A stretch of DNA of 64,000 nucleotides, from contig NZ_CP114286.1 in NCBI RefSeq assembly GCF_027111275.1, positions 2,294,001-2,358,000 on the forward strand, read 5' to 3'. The translations under genes and the position numbers were made by a program. Position 1 is the first letter of the stretch, and the number at the start of each line of letters is the position of its first letter. Below, piece by piece: positions 11,687 through 19,613 of the stretch. Source of the DNA: Flavobacterium luteolum (GTDB lineage: Bacteria > Bacteroidota > Bacteroidia > Flavobacteriales > Flavobacteriaceae). The notes under the pieces are model-generated. The model made no database searches, was not told the origin of the DNA, and saw only the letters and a program-made list of their open reading frames with translations.

Positions 11687-12865
11687 TTATTTAATTAGTA
11701 TTTGATTGTTTTTTATAGTGTAATTAATGCCATGAATATCGTTAAAATAGCTCATCACATTCTCTATTGATTCTTCCTTAAAGCTGGCATTGAATTTCTC
11801 GTTAGCCAGTTTTTCATTTTTATTAATAATGGTTACGTTGTAGCGTCTTTCCAGTTTGGTAATGATGTTTTTGAAAGTCATGTTTCTAAAAGTCAGTCCG
11901 CCATCAATCCAAGAAGTATAGATTTCTGTAATAACAGGCTTTGTAAATATCGAAGCATTTTCTTTGTTGAAACTTCCTTTATAACCCGGTTTTAAAATGG
12001 TGTTTTTAGAAGCGTCAAATTCTTCGTTTGAACGATACATTCCAACAGAACCTTCAACTAAAACTACATCAGTAACTGCATCTTCAGGGTAATTAGAAAC
12101 ATTAAAATGTGTTCCTAAAACACGTACATTCAGTGCATCGGCATTTACAATAAAAGGATGTTTTTTATCTTTTGCTACGTCAAAAAAAGCTTCTCCGTCT
12201 AGATAAACCTGACGATTTTCTCCAGCAATAAATTTTACAGGATATTTTAAGGTTGTTCCAGAGTTTAAATGAACCATCGTTCCATCAGACAATTGCAGGC
12301 GGAATTTTTTTCCAAATGGAATTTTAAGGGTGTTATATGCTAATTTATCAGAATCAGCTTGATTTTCGTAAACCAATTTATCTCCATCTTGATTTCCAAT
12401 AATATTCCCTTTTTTGTCATGAACCTGAACTTTACCATTTTCAGAAATAATCTGAACACTTCCATCTTCCATTTGCAAGACAATGTCAGAACTTTTAAAA
12501 TCGAATGGAACTTCTGTACTTTTAGTAAAGAAACCTTGTTTGTAAGCAAAACCAACTCCCAAAAGAACCAACACAGAAGCTGCAATAGAAATGTATTTTC
12601 TATAATTAGATTTTCTTGGCTGTAATTCTATTACTGTTTCTTGTTCTTTTGCTGTAGCTAAGATAGTAGCGAAAATAGAATCAGCTTTTTGCTCATCCAT
12701 TTTTGGCATTTCATCCAACAGATTTTTCACTTCTTCTACCGTTGGGAAATAATCAGTAAGATCATTATTGCGGCAATAGGCAATAACCTGTTCTGTTTCT
12801 TCAGCAGTACATTGATTTAAAATAAACTTCTCCAAAAGCGTTTTTATTTCAGAATTTGAATTCAT
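11687..12865 (-). CDS. FecR-family anti-sigma factor
   Basis: About 392 residues from the chosen ATG at 12865. A longer reading exists from a TTG at 12928, but it runs through the leader and a palindrome, while the inner ATG gives the usual FecR opening (MNSNSEIKTLLEKF). The N-terminal part (about 1-75) is a cytoplasmic sigma-binding region. One membrane helix follows (about 89-108, YISIAASVLVLLGVGFAY). The periplasmic FecR domain has the signature LSDGTMVHLNSGTTLKYP, DGEAFFDVAKDKKHPF and VLGTHFNVSNYP, and the C-terminal DUF4974-type domain ends with FNDIHGINYTIKNNQILIK. It should hold the ECF sigma factor until the STN domain of the neighbouring SusC signals. It is separated from the sigma gene by 429 bp with a terminator, so the two are not simply co-transcribed. 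Confidence 0.93.
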   Translation of the reverse strand: MNSNSEIKTLLEKFILNQCTAEETEQVIAYCRNNDLTDYFPTVEEVKNLLDEMPKMDEQKADSIFATILATAKEQETVIELQPRKSNYRKYISIAASVLVLLGVGFAYKQGFFTKSTEVPFDFKSSDIVLQMEDGSVQIISENGKVQVHDKKGNIIGNQDGDKLVYENQADSDKLAYNTLKIPFGKKFRLQLSDGTMVHLNSGTTLKYPVKFIAGENRQVYLDGEAFFDVAKDKKHPFIVNADALNVRVLGTHFNVSNYPEDAVTDVVLVEGSVGMYRSNEEFDASKNTILKPGYKGSFNKENASIFTKPVITEIYTSWIDGGLTFRNMTFKNIITKLERRYNVTIINKNEKLANEKFNASFKEESIENVMSYFNDIHGINYTIKNNQILIK

Positions 12866-13145
12866 TAAGAATGTTTTTAGGTTCTGTGTTTCTATAATAC
12901 AGTTGAGATACAATTGAGTACTACTCAAACGTTATAAATTTTTAAATTTTAACATTTTGAATTGTTTAATGTGTTGATTTTTAGCGAAATAATAAAATTT
13001 ATTTTTTGAAGAAATAATGATTAAATGCATTTTGTCATCCTTTGCTGTCTTGTTTTTTTCAATTGCTTCCAATTTTAACTGGAGGTTATAAAATTCAGTC
13101 TCAAATTAGGCTTTAGCCAAAATTATTTAGAAGCAATAGATTTTT

Positions 13146-13232
13146 TAGCCACAGATTAATAGATTAAAAAGATTCCAATCTGTTGGTTTAAAAAAAAAAA
13201 TAATCTGTGAAAATCCTTTAAATCTGTGGCTA
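13146..13232. repeat. REP-like inverted repeat (AGCCACAGATT family)
   Basis: Perfect 12-bp outer arms TAGCCACAGATT (13146-13157) and AATCTGTGGCTA (13221-13232) flank an inner copy AATCTGTGAAAATCC, giving a long imperfect stem. It lies between the sigma factor and fecR genes, next to the terminator. Confidence 0.7.
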
Positions 13233-13242
13233 GAGAAAAATC

Positions 13243-13272
13243 AAAAAAAAATCACTCCGAAGAGTGATTTTA
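13243..13272 (-). terminator. Intrinsic terminator of the ECF sigma gene
   Basis: On the minus strand a 10-bp stem (AAATCACTC with its complement) closes on a UUCG tetraloop and is followed by a long T run. It lies 22 bp after the sigma-factor stop codon. Confidence 0.9.
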
Positions 13273-13294
13273 AGGGTAATATTTGTGGTTTTGG

Positions 13295-13858
13295 TTAGAT
13301 AATTTCATCGTGAAGTTGAAAAAAACCGCGCATCGATTCGAGCGCTTTACTCATTTGGTTCCGGACAGTGTTTATCGAGATTCCGAGTTCCTCGCTTATT
13401 TCTTCGTAGCTCATTCCTTTTTTCCGCGACATTTTAAAAATCTGCCGTCGTTTTGGCGGGAGCTGTTTTATAGCTTGTTTTCGAAGTTTTTTGCAATCGG
13501 CTTCCCGAACAGCATAATCTCCGTATTCATGTGATTTCTGACTTTCGTAGAAAACGGCTTCTTTTAATAAAATTTCATTCGCAGCCTTATTCAAAACATT
13601 AAAAGCCTGATTTCTTGCAATAGTAAAAATGTAGGCTTTAAAAGATTGATCTACATCCAGACTTTCGCGATTGAGCCAGACTTTCATAAAAACATCCTGA
13701 ACATTTTCCTCAGCAGCTTCTTTTGATTTTAGAAGACTAATGCTATATCCATAAATATCTTGGCGGTATAAATCAAAAAGCTGGCGAAAGGCTTTTTCGT
13801 TTCCTTTTTTGAGTTCACTTACCAATAACTTTTCACTATGGTTGGCAGCTTCTAACAA
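13295..13858 (-). CDS. ECF RNA polymerase sigma factor (FecI-like, sigma-70 family)
   Basis: 187 residues with both ECF regions. Region 2 (about 15-85) includes FRQLFDLYRQDIYGYSISLL, EENVQDVFMKVWLN and FKAYIFTIARNQAFNVL. Region 4 (about 125-180) includes the helix-turn-helix KRRQIFKMSRKKGMSYEEISEELGISINTVRNQMSKAL. This is the form that partners with FecR and STN-containing SusC in Bacteroidetes polysaccharide loci. It has its own promoter (13931-13960) and terminator, so it is monocistronic. It presumably drives the adjacent susC operon once released from FecR; whether it also controls fecR is not visible. Confidence 0.93.
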   Translation of the reverse strand: MLEAANHSEKLLVSELKKGNEKAFRQLFDLYRQDIYGYSISLLKSKEAAEENVQDVFMKVWLNRESLDVDQSFKAYIFTIARNQAFNVLNKAANEILLKEAVFYESQKSHEYGDYAVREADCKKLRKQAIKQLPPKRRQIFKMSRKKGMSYEEISEELGISINTVRNQMSKALESMRGFFQLHDEII

Positions 13859-13930
13859 TTTAAATTGCGTTTATTTAATTCCAGTGGTATTAAACTATCA
13901 AAATGCGAGGTCTGATGTCTGACTTCTTCG

Positions 13931-13960
13931 CAAATATATAAAAATATTATTCGCAACAAA
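13931..13960 (-). promoter_or_regulatory. Promoter of the ECF sigma gene
   Basis: On the minus strand TTTG (13960-13957), 18 nt, then TATATTTG (13938-13931). This is a near-ideal Bacteroidetes -33/-7 promoter, placing the transcript start about 65 nt upstream of the ATG. Confidence 0.7.
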
Positions 13961-14163
13961 TTATATATAAAAAAACTTAATTCTGATTTTTTGTTAGTTT
14001 TTTAAAGAAAGAAACAAAAACTCTTGTTAAGTCGCAGTCGCACTAGTAAGTGTTATTTTGACGCTATTGATAAATAAAATTTAATTGTGAATTTGGCTTT
14101 TGAGAATATTCTTATTTAAGAAATATAGAATTGAAGGGCTTATTTCGATTTATTTCAAAAGAA

Positions 14164-14200
14164 AAATCCTTTCATCTTAAGAAAAGACAAAAGGATTTTG
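14164..14200 (-). terminator. Terminator after the ACT-domain gene
   Basis: AAATCCTTT and AAAGGATTT arms around a 17-nt loop with T residues on the minus-strand side. It lies 36 bp after the stop codon and may also stop plus-strand readthrough. Confidence 0.65.
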
Positions 14201-14235
14201 TTATTTATAAACTTTAATTTGAATCTATTTCTAAA

Positions 14236-14892
14236 CTAGTTTTTCAAGTCTTTAATTACTTTAAAAGCAACATCTACTTGATCTTCTCCAACTAAAATAG
14301 TAAATTCATTTGAAGTCGAAATTACCTCGTTAATGATGATTCCTTCCCAAGCCAAACGCTGAAAAATGAAGTAGTAAATACCAGGAACTACAATATTTTC
14401 TTTTGGTAATTTTACAGTAATAGAAGCTAAATTATCCAATTTTTGGATTAATTTTTCTCTCATAAAGTGTTTTTCAACTAAGTGATTTACACTGCTGCTT
14501 ACTACGATATTCGTTTCATTTACTCCACGAGATGAGGTATAAAAAATATCAGATAAAGCATTAATATCAGAGATCAAATCTGCTTGTTTGTTTAAGACAG
14601 TTTCAGACGCTGCGAAAGTGTAATCTGTAAGTTCAGAACGAACCGTGATTTCACCAATATTTTTAATTACTTTATTGATTTTGTGGTTCAGTTTAAAATC
14701 TAGTTCTTCCGTCAGTCGTTTTAAAGACATTACTACAGCGCCTTGTTTTACTTCTTTACCAAACTCACTTTCTAATTCGGTCATAATATTTCGCGAAAGT
14801 GATGTTAGGTTAATAATTCCGAGAGACAGGGCATTTAATAAAAATGGTTTTGTTTTAATGTAGTTTTCTACAATAGAAGAAACAGTTTTCAT
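14236..14892 (-). CDS. ACT-domain protein related to aspartate kinase regulatory region
   Basis: 218 residues, soluble. The first 120 residues are helical and show no kinase motifs (no KFGGTS), so this is not a full aspartate kinase even though such proteins are often named that way. The C-terminal part (about 150-218: ITVKLPKENIVVPGIYYFIFQRLAWEGIIINEV, then EFTILVGEDQVDVAFKVIKDL) reads as an ACT-type beta-alpha-beta fold that binds amino acids. The start is supported by an A/G-rich ribosome site and an upstream promoter (14965-14995). It is monocistronic with its own terminator. Function unknown; an amino-acid sensing role is a guess from the fold. Confidence 0.75.
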   Translation of the reverse strand: MKTVSSIVENYIKTKPFLLNALSLGIINLTSLSRNIMTELESEFGKEVKQGAVVMSLKRLTEELDFKLNHKINKVIKNIGEITVRSELTDYTFAASETVLNKQADLISDINALSDIFYTSSRGVNETNIVVSSSVNHLVEKHFMREKLIQKLDNLASITVKLPKENIVVPGIYYFIFQRLAWEGIIINEVISTSNEFTILVGEDQVDVAFKVIKDLKN

Positions 14893-14964
14893 AATTCTTT
14901 TTTTTTTTTTTGGTAACAGTTGAGTTGGTTTGTTAATTTAACATTGCGATGTTATAATTCTTTG

Positions 14965-14995
14965 CAAATATAAATAAAAAAACAAATTGTTACAA
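14965..14995 (-). promoter_or_regulatory. Promoter of the ACT-domain gene
   Basis: Minus-strand TTG (14995-14993), 20 nt, TATATTTG (14972-14965). The spacing fits the Bacteroidetes consensus, and the transcript would begin about 65 nt before the ATG. Confidence 0.6.
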
Positions 14996-15016
14996 TTATA
15001 ACAATGAAAAATTATG

Positions 15017-15388
15017 TTAAAAGTGATAAAAAGCGTCGGTAAGATGTTCAATTGCAAATGATTCCCCGTTTTTATGGATCGCAACGATGTCAAAACGGAT
15101 TTCTAGATCTTCCTGAAAATCCTTTTCCCTATCGTTTATGTAGGCATTTACTGCTTTAATAAGTAATTGAATCTTTTTTTGCTTCACAAAATCTTGCGGA
15201 GAACCAAAATCTAAACTCGAACGAGTTTTAACTTCAACAATGGCCAAAACATTATCTTTTTGTGCAATTATATCTATTTCTGCCTTTTGGATAACAAAGT
15301 TTCGTTCTAGAATTGAATATCCATTTTCTTCGAGATGTGAAGCTGCGAGATCTTCACCTAATTTTCCTAAATCGTTGTGTTCTGCCAT
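15017..15388 (-). CDS. YraN family protein (UPF0102), nuclease-like fold
   Basis: 123 residues, the usual family size. The opening HNDLGKLGEDLAASHLEENGYSILERNF and the core EIDIIAQKDNVLAIVEVKTRSSLDFGSP match YraN/UPF0102 proteins, which have a restriction-endonuclease-like fold with a D-x(n)-EVK catalytic-type motif; here D39 or so and EVKTR are present. The exact role is unresolved, with links to Holliday-junction or DNA-repair functions proposed for homologues. It is a single gene following a REP-like repeat and preceding the ACT-domain gene on the same strand. Confidence 0.92.
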   Translation of the reverse strand: MAEHNDLGKLGEDLAASHLEENGYSILERNFVIQKAEIDIIAQKDNVLAIVEVKTRSSLDFGSPQDFVKQKKIQLLIKAVNAYINDREKDFQEDLEIRFDIVAIHKNGESFAIEHLTDAFYHF

Positions 15389-15471
15389 TTTTATAGTATT
15401 CAGTCTCGGTCTCAGTTTTCAGTGTGAATCTGAGAAATTATTTTTATGAAATGAAGTTATTGCACGAAAAA

Positions 15472-15513
15472 ACGCAAAATCACAAAGCATTTTAAAACTT
15501 TGCGATTTTGCGT
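15472..15513. repeat. REP-like hairpin (ACGCAAAATC family)
   Basis: Arms ACGCAAAATCACAAAG (15472-15487) and CTTTGCGATTTTGCGT (15498-15513) pair over 16 bp with one mismatch around a 10-nt loop. It lies in the 182-bp gap between the LD-carboxypeptidase stop and the yraN start. Confidence 0.75.
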
Positions 15514-15570
15514 CTCTGCGAGATTTTATGTGGTATTGTTAGATTTCCTTAAATAAGGAGCTTGACGGTA

Positions 15571-16575
15571 TTATTTTTTAAAAGTAACTGTACTTCCAGA
15601 AGCAGTAACTTCTATAGAAACGGTATTTCCCATAATTAAAGCTCTGTTGTCTCTAATATGTCCTGCTGGGAAATTAAAAATTACTGGAATATTGTATTTT
15701 TTGGTTACATCATCTATAATTTCTAAAGCATTTTTACCCCAAGGAACTTCATTGTCTTTCATACTTGTCATTCCGCCAATGATAATTCCTTTTAGATTTT
15801 CGATACATCCGTTACGTCTTAGATTCATCATCATACGGTCGATGTGATAAAGATATTCATCCAAATCTTCGATAAATAAAATTTTATCCTTGCAGTCAAT
15901 TGCAGACGGAGATCCTAATAAACTATATAAAATAGACAAGTTACCTCCAACCAATTCTCCCGTTGCGCTTCCCACACGATTCATCGGACTTGGACTGATA
16001 GAGTAGGAAATAGGTTCGTTAAATAAAGCGGCTTTTAATGAACTTACCGCATCTGGCGTCGCTCTAGGTAATGTTACCGGCATAATACCATGAATAGATT
16101 TATAGCCCATCGTATTCAAATGATTATGAAGAACCGTTACATCACTAAAACCGATAACCCATTTTGGATGCTGTTTAAATTTCGTAAAATCTAGTAAATC
16201 TAACATTCTAACAGTGCCATATCCGCCACGAACGCACCAGATCGCTTTAATATTTGGATTGTCCATTTGTTTCTGAAAATCGGCAGCTCTCTGTTCATCT
16301 GTTCCAGCCAATTGATTATAATCTAATCCAATTGTTGACCCGATTACGGCTTCTAAACCCCAACTGTGCAATAAATCTATTGTTGGTTTTAAGTTGTCGT
16401 CGATGTTTTTTCTTGCTGTTGCTAAAAGTGCCACAGTATCTCCTTTTTGTAAATAAGGCGGTGTTATCATGTTTTGTTGAGATTGACAGTTGAATGATTG
16501 TAAAGCAAAAATAAGAAATGCGAGTTTACAAAAGACAAAGTGTCTCTTTATATGGTGAAAGCAGTTTTTATTCAT
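15571..16575 (-). CDS. LD-carboxypeptidase (peptidase family S66)
   Basis: 334 residues. It removes the terminal D-residue of murein tetrapeptides during peptidoglycan recycling. The S66 layout is complete: nucleophile Ser144 in GFSDVTVLHN, preceded by CVRGGYGTVRMLD; the glutamate in LFIEDLDEYLYHIDRM; and the histidine in FPAGHIRDNRALIMG near residue 300. The first 35 residues (FCKLAFLIFALQSFNCQSQQN) form an export signal with a possible but weak lipobox at Cys30, so this copy is probably periplasmic or membrane-anchored, while the E. coli enzyme LdcA is cytoplasmic. It follows the serine hydrolase gene by 49 bp and may be co-transcribed with it, giving two cell-wall-type hydrolases side by side. 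Confidence 0.9.
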   Translation of the reverse strand: MNKNCFHHIKRHFVFCKLAFLIFALQSFNCQSQQNMITPPYLQKGDTVALLATARKNIDDNLKPTIDLLHSWGLEAVIGSTIGLDYNQLAGTDEQRAADFQKQMDNPNIKAIWCVRGGYGTVRMLDLLDFTKFKQHPKWVIGFSDVTVLHNHLNTMGYKSIHGIMPVTLPRATPDAVSSLKAALFNEPISYSISPSPMNRVGSATGELVGGNLSILYSLLGSPSAIDCKDKILFIEDLDEYLYHIDRMMMNLRRNGCIENLKGIIIGGMTSMKDNEVPWGKNALEIIDDVTKKYNIPVIFNFPAGHIRDNRALIMGNTVSIEVTASGSTVTFKK

Positions 16576-16624
16576 TTTTTTCTTTTGCTTAAAATTATAA
16601 AATTAATTTTTAAGGTTTAATAAT

Positions 16625-17650
16625 TTAGCCTCCATATTGTTTTTGCAATTCGGCAAGAAGCAACATTAAACCTTTGTCCGCTTCTTCAGATTGCACATTC
16701 GCAAATAGTATAAAAGCCTTATTGATATCTTTGCAAATATACACTTTGGTTAAAAATGTTCCTGGATTTCCGTAGTGAAAAGAATATTTTAAGCCCGATT
16801 TTTCATTTATTTCAGAATACCATCCAAAAGAAAATTCAGGAAAACCGAAATGCATTTTATTAAATTCTCCTTCAGACAATACTTTTGATTTCCCTAACAA
16901 ACCTTGTAGCTGCATCTGTGTAAATTTGCAAAAATCAGGAAGATTTACATTGATATTTCCTGCCGATGAAAGCCAATTTAATTTATAATTTACAAATGGT
17001 TTTTCAGGCTTCAAATTCTCATCATGTCCCCAAGGCTGATTTATATCAGTAACGTTTGGTTGTCCAAAACCGAAGTTTATGTTTAGCTTTTTGCCCAATT
17101 CTTGTACTAAAGTTTCATAACTTTTTCCAGTTGCTTTTTCGAGCATTAAACCTGCCGCAACAAAACTTGGATTAGAGCCGTACCAATCTTGTTTCTCAGT
17201 AACAATTTGTTTTTGTTTAAAAAACCAGCTTATAAACTCATAACGCTGTTCCTGATTGTTACCCTTAATTTCTTGTTGATTTGGCGTTTCATTTCCATAA
17301 GACCAAGTTGGAATTGGGGCTCGAAATGTCAAGAAATCTTGCAAGGTTACATTGTAAATTTCTGGATTGCTTGCTGCTTTTAATTCAGGATACAAATCAA
17401 AGAATTTGATATCCCATTTAATCTTTCCTTCTTTAACTAAAGTCGCCGCGATATAACTTGTGATCGTTTTTGTGATGGATCCTAAACGAAAGATATCATT
17501 AATTTTTGCTTTATGAGAAGACTTGTAACGTTGAAATCCTAAAGCATCAATTTCAAGTATAGAATCTGATGAAACAACTGCATAAGCCAATTCTGGAATT
17601 TTATATTGTTTTCTAATTTCTTCTGCTCTGAAACTGTTTTTTTTGTCCAT
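16625..17650 (-). CDS. Serine hydrolase (class C beta-lactamase family), separated from its signal peptide by a frameshift
   Basis: 341 residues from the ATG at 17650. The beta-lactamase/penicillin-binding fold shows the nucleophile motif SITK (Ser58, Lys61) and a late HxG motif (FHYGNPGTF). The middle motif is unusual: the expected Y-x-N reads G-S-N (WYGSNPSFVAAG), with a tyrosine one place earlier. As written, the protein lacks an export signal. A perfect signal peptide lies just upstream in another frame (17613-17702), and the two overlap at an A8 run (17637-17644). Dropping one A fuses them as ...FYGQK-NSFRAEE. The ATG used here is therefore probably an accident of the frameshift. The family acts on peptides or esters in the periplasm; substrate unknown. 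It precedes an LD-carboxypeptidase gene on the same strand. Confidence 0.85.
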   Translation of the reverse strand: MDKKNSFRAEEIRKQYKIPELAYAVVSSDSILEIDALGFQRYKSSHKAKINDIFRLGSITKTITSYIAATLVKEGKIKWDIKFFDLYPELKAASNPEIYNVTLQDFLTFRAPIPTWSYGNETPNQQEIKGNNQEQRYEFISWFFKQKQIVTEKQDWYGSNPSFVAAGLMLEKATGKSYETLVQELGKKLNINFGFGQPNVTDINQPWGHDENLKPEKPFVNYKLNWLSSAGNINVNLPDFCKFTQMQLQGLLGKSKVLSEGEFNKMHFGFPEFSFGWYSEINEKSGLKYSFHYGNPGTFLTKVYICKDINKAFILFANVQSEEADKGLMLLLAELQKQYGG

Positions 17651-17702
17651 AAAATGTATTTAGAAAGCTTAAGAAAAAAGCAAAAAACAGTATTTTTTTC
17701 AT
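17613..17702 (-). pseudogene. Out-of-frame signal peptide of the serine hydrolase
   Basis: Reading from ATG 17702 gives MKKILFFAFFLSFLNTFYG then QKK, a textbook Bacteroidetes signal peptide with a G/Q cleavage site, and then a few residues to a stop at 17613-17615. The next frame continues as the mature serine hydrolase. The junction is eight A residues on the minus strand (17637-17644). One missing or extra base would restore a full-length exported protein of about 358 residues. It may be a real frameshift, a slippery or phase-variable tract, or a sequencing error. Confidence 0.85.
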
Positions 17703-17727
17703 GTTATAAATTATCAGATTTTTTGAG

Positions 17728-17756
17728 CAAGGTACAAGACTTTTGTTAGAAACAAA
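17728..17756 (-). promoter_or_regulatory. Promoter upstream of the serine hydrolase signal peptide
   Basis: Minus-strand TTTG (17756-17753), 18 nt, TACCTTG (17734-17728). The predicted start near 17721 is upstream of ATG 17702, so the transcript includes the out-of-frame signal peptide. This supports the view that 17702 was the original start. Confidence 0.5.
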
Positions 17757-17833
17757 TGTAATATTTTTTAAATTTTAATAAAGTAAAAATCTTACAAAAT
17801 TTTAATTAGATTTGCTTTTTAAATGTCTTCTCT

Positions 17834-18934
17834 ATGCAGTTAAAATTTAGACTCGGTTTACTTTTTATTTTTTCGTTTTCTATCTTATTGGGGCAATCCA
17901 AAAAGTACAAAATACATACAATTGCTTTTTACAATTTTGAAAATCTTTACGACACTGTAGATGATGAATTTACAAATGATGATGAATGGACTCCAAACGG
18001 GGCACAGCATTGGACAACAGAGAAATATCAGCAGAAATTAAAGAACTTGGCAAGAGTGATATCTGAAATTGGTACATCCGAGAATTCAAACGCTCCAACT
18101 TTAATTGGAGGAGCTGAAATCGAGAATCGTAACGTTTTGGAAGCCTTGATCAAAGAACCAGCATTGCAAGCTTTAGATTTGGGAATCATTCATTTTGATT
18201 CACCAGACAAGCGTGGTATCGATGTGGCTTTGCTTTATCAGAAAAAACATTTCAGACCAACTTCCTATTCTAATATTCCATTAATCATTTATAAAAAAGA
18301 AATTGCAAAAAAAGAGGAACAATCAGAAGTTTTAGATGATGAAGTTGAAGTTAAAAAAGAAAATAAAAACCGGGTTTTTACAAGGGATCAGCTTTTGGTT
18401 TCAGGATTTTTAGAGAATGAAGAAATACATATTATTGTCAATCACTGGCCTTCGAGATCTGGTGGAGAAAAAGCAACAACAATGTTTCGTGAAGCCGCAG
18501 GAAAATTAAACCGAAAAATTATCGATTCATTACAGCAAATTAATCCACAAGCAAAAGTATTGACAATGGGAGATTTTAATGATGGACCATTTAATAAAAG
18601 CATAAAAGAAGGATTAGGTGCAAAGGGCACAAAAGCAGAAATTGCTGAATTTGATGTTTTTAATCCGTTTGAAGAGCTTGCCAATAAAGGTTTAGGAACC
18701 ATTGCTTATCGTGATTCTTGGAATATTTTTGATCAAATTATCATGACAGCCTCTCTGGTTAAATCGGATTTTTCGACTTTTAATTTTTGGAAAGCAGGTA
18801 TTTTCAACAGACCATATCTTATTCAAAATTCTGGCGCATATAAAGGATATCCGTTGCGAAACACACTCAGCGAGGCAGGTTTTAGTGATCATTTTCCGGT
18901 TTATGTTTATTTGATAAAAGAGGTTTTAAGGTAG
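17834..18934 (+). CDS. Secreted endonuclease/exonuclease/phosphatase family protein
   Basis: 366 residues with a signal peptide (LGLLFIFSFSILLGQSKK). The fold is recognisable from HTIAFYNFENLYDT (metal-binding Asn and Glu), GGAEIENRNVLEALI, RGIDVALLYQK, IHIIVNHWPSR, LTMGDFNDGP (catalytic Asp-x-Asn) and the closing SDHFPVYVYL (Ser-Asp-His). This superfamily includes DNases, phosphodiesterases and lipid phosphatases; the substrate cannot be read from the sequence. A lysine/glutamate-rich insertion (about residues 155-180, EIAKKEEQSEVLDDEVEVKK) interrupts the domain. A -7 type box TAGATTTG sits at 17807-17814. The stop codon TAG (18932-18934) lies inside a REP-like repeat. Confidence 0.88.
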   Translation: MQLKFRLGLLFIFSFSILLGQSKKYKIHTIAFYNFENLYDTVDDEFTNDDEWTPNGAQHWTTEKYQQKLKNLARVISEIGTSENSNAPTLIGGAEIENRNVLEALIKEPALQALDLGIIHFDSPDKRGIDVALLYQKKHFRPTSYSNIPLIIYKKEIAKKEEQSEVLDDEVEVKKENKNRVFTRDQLLVSGFLENEEIHIIVNHWPSRSGGEKATTMFREAAGKLNRKIIDSLQQINPQAKVLTMGDFNDGPFNKSIKEGLGAKGTKAEIAEFDVFNPFEELANKGLGTIAYRDSWNIFDQIIMTASLVKSDFSTFNFWKAGIFNRPYLIQNSGAYKGYPLRNTLSEAGFSDHFPVYVYLIKEVLR

Positions 18935-19010
18935 AGACGCACTTCAGTGCGTCTAACGTTTTTCAGAAATTAAAATACAAACCCATAGACGCACTGCAGT
19001 GCGTCTCTAC
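18931..19010. repeat. REP-like double hairpin (GAGACGCACT family)
   Basis: Two copies of a GC-rich palindrome, GTAGAGACGCACTTCAGTGC... at 18931-18954 and ...GCACTGCAGTGCGTCTCTAC ending at 19010, are inverted to each other. Each can fold alone, or the two can pair into one long stem. The GC content is far above the surroundings. It overlaps the stop codon of the upstream gene and ends 39 bp before the dioxygenase start. Confidence 0.85.
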
Positions 19011-19049
19011 AATTTCACTACCTTAGCTTTTCATAAATTTTGAATAAAA

Positions 19050-19589
19050 ATGGCTATAGCAAAACCTTTTAACCTGACCCAATGGATTGACGGAAACCGT
19101 CATTTACTTAAACCGCCTGTTGGAAATAAAAACTTATATGTTGATTCTGGAGATTATATTGTAATGATTGTTGCGGGACCCAATGCTCGAAAAGATTACC
19201 ATTATAACGAAACAGAAGAACTTTTTTATCAGTTAGAAGGAAGTATTAAGGTTGTCATTCAAGAAGATGGACAGCGTAAAGAAATGGAATTAAATGCAGG
19301 CGATATGTATCTCCATCCTGCAAAAGTGCCACATTCTCCTGTTCGTTCAGAAGGTTCTATCGGACTTGTAATAGAACGTAAACGTGCTGGACAAGGTTTT
19401 ACGGATGGTTTGCTTTGGCATTGCGATAACTGCAATCATAAATTGTATGAAGTGTATTTTGAACTTCATAATATCGAAAAAGATTTCCTTCCTCATTTTG
19501 AACACTTCTACAATTCAGAAGATTTAAGAACTTGTGATAATTGCGGAACTGTTATGGAAACTGATCCGAGGTTTACGGCTAAGAAATAA
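19050..19589 (+). CDS. nbaC: 3-hydroxyanthranilate 3,4-dioxygenase
   Basis: 179-residue cupin enzyme of the kynurenine pathway that opens the ring of 3-hydroxyanthranilate to 2-amino-3-carboxymuconate semialdehyde, the precursor of quinolinate (NAD synthesis) or of further tryptophan breakdown. Iron ligands His51, Glu57 and His95 and substrate arginines Arg47 and Arg99 fall at the positions known for the Cupriavidus enzyme. A C-terminal rubredoxin-like metal site has two CxxC pairs (Cys125/128 in HCDNCNH and a later CDNCGT). No frame problem. The rest of the kynurenine pathway is not in this window. It is monocistronic, between a REP element and a strong terminator. Confidence 0.97.
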   Translation: MAIAKPFNLTQWIDGNRHLLKPPVGNKNLYVDSGDYIVMIVAGPNARKDYHYNETEELFYQLEGSIKVVIQEDGQRKEMELNAGDMYLHPAKVPHSPVRSEGSIGLVIERKRAGQGFTDGLLWHCDNCNHKLYEVYFELHNIEKDFLPHFEHFYNSEDLRTCDNCGTVMETDPRFTAKK

Positions 19590-19613
19590 AATATTTTATT
19601 TGATAGAAATACG

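Larger units (their letters stand above)
12866..13294. other. 429-bp gap between sigma factor and fecR
   Basis: No credible gene. It holds a 15-bp palindrome TTGAGTACTACTCAA (12915-12929) about 50 nt upstream of the fecR start, a REP-like repeat (13146-13232) and the sigma-gene terminator (13243-13272). A separate promoter for fecR must lie in the AT-rich stretch 12930-13100, but I cannot pick one with confidence. Confidence 0.5.
13859..14235. other. 377-bp gap upstream of the sigma gene
   Basis: It contains the sigma-gene promoter (13931-13960), a poorly conserved AT-rich middle with no convincing open frame, and the terminator of the ACT-domain gene (14164-14200). I see nothing else in it. 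Confidence 0.5.

Noticed and set aside
14236..14892. Aspartate kinase
   Set aside because: No kinase domain or KFGG-type motif. Only the ACT-like C-terminus is present, so I named it for that domain.
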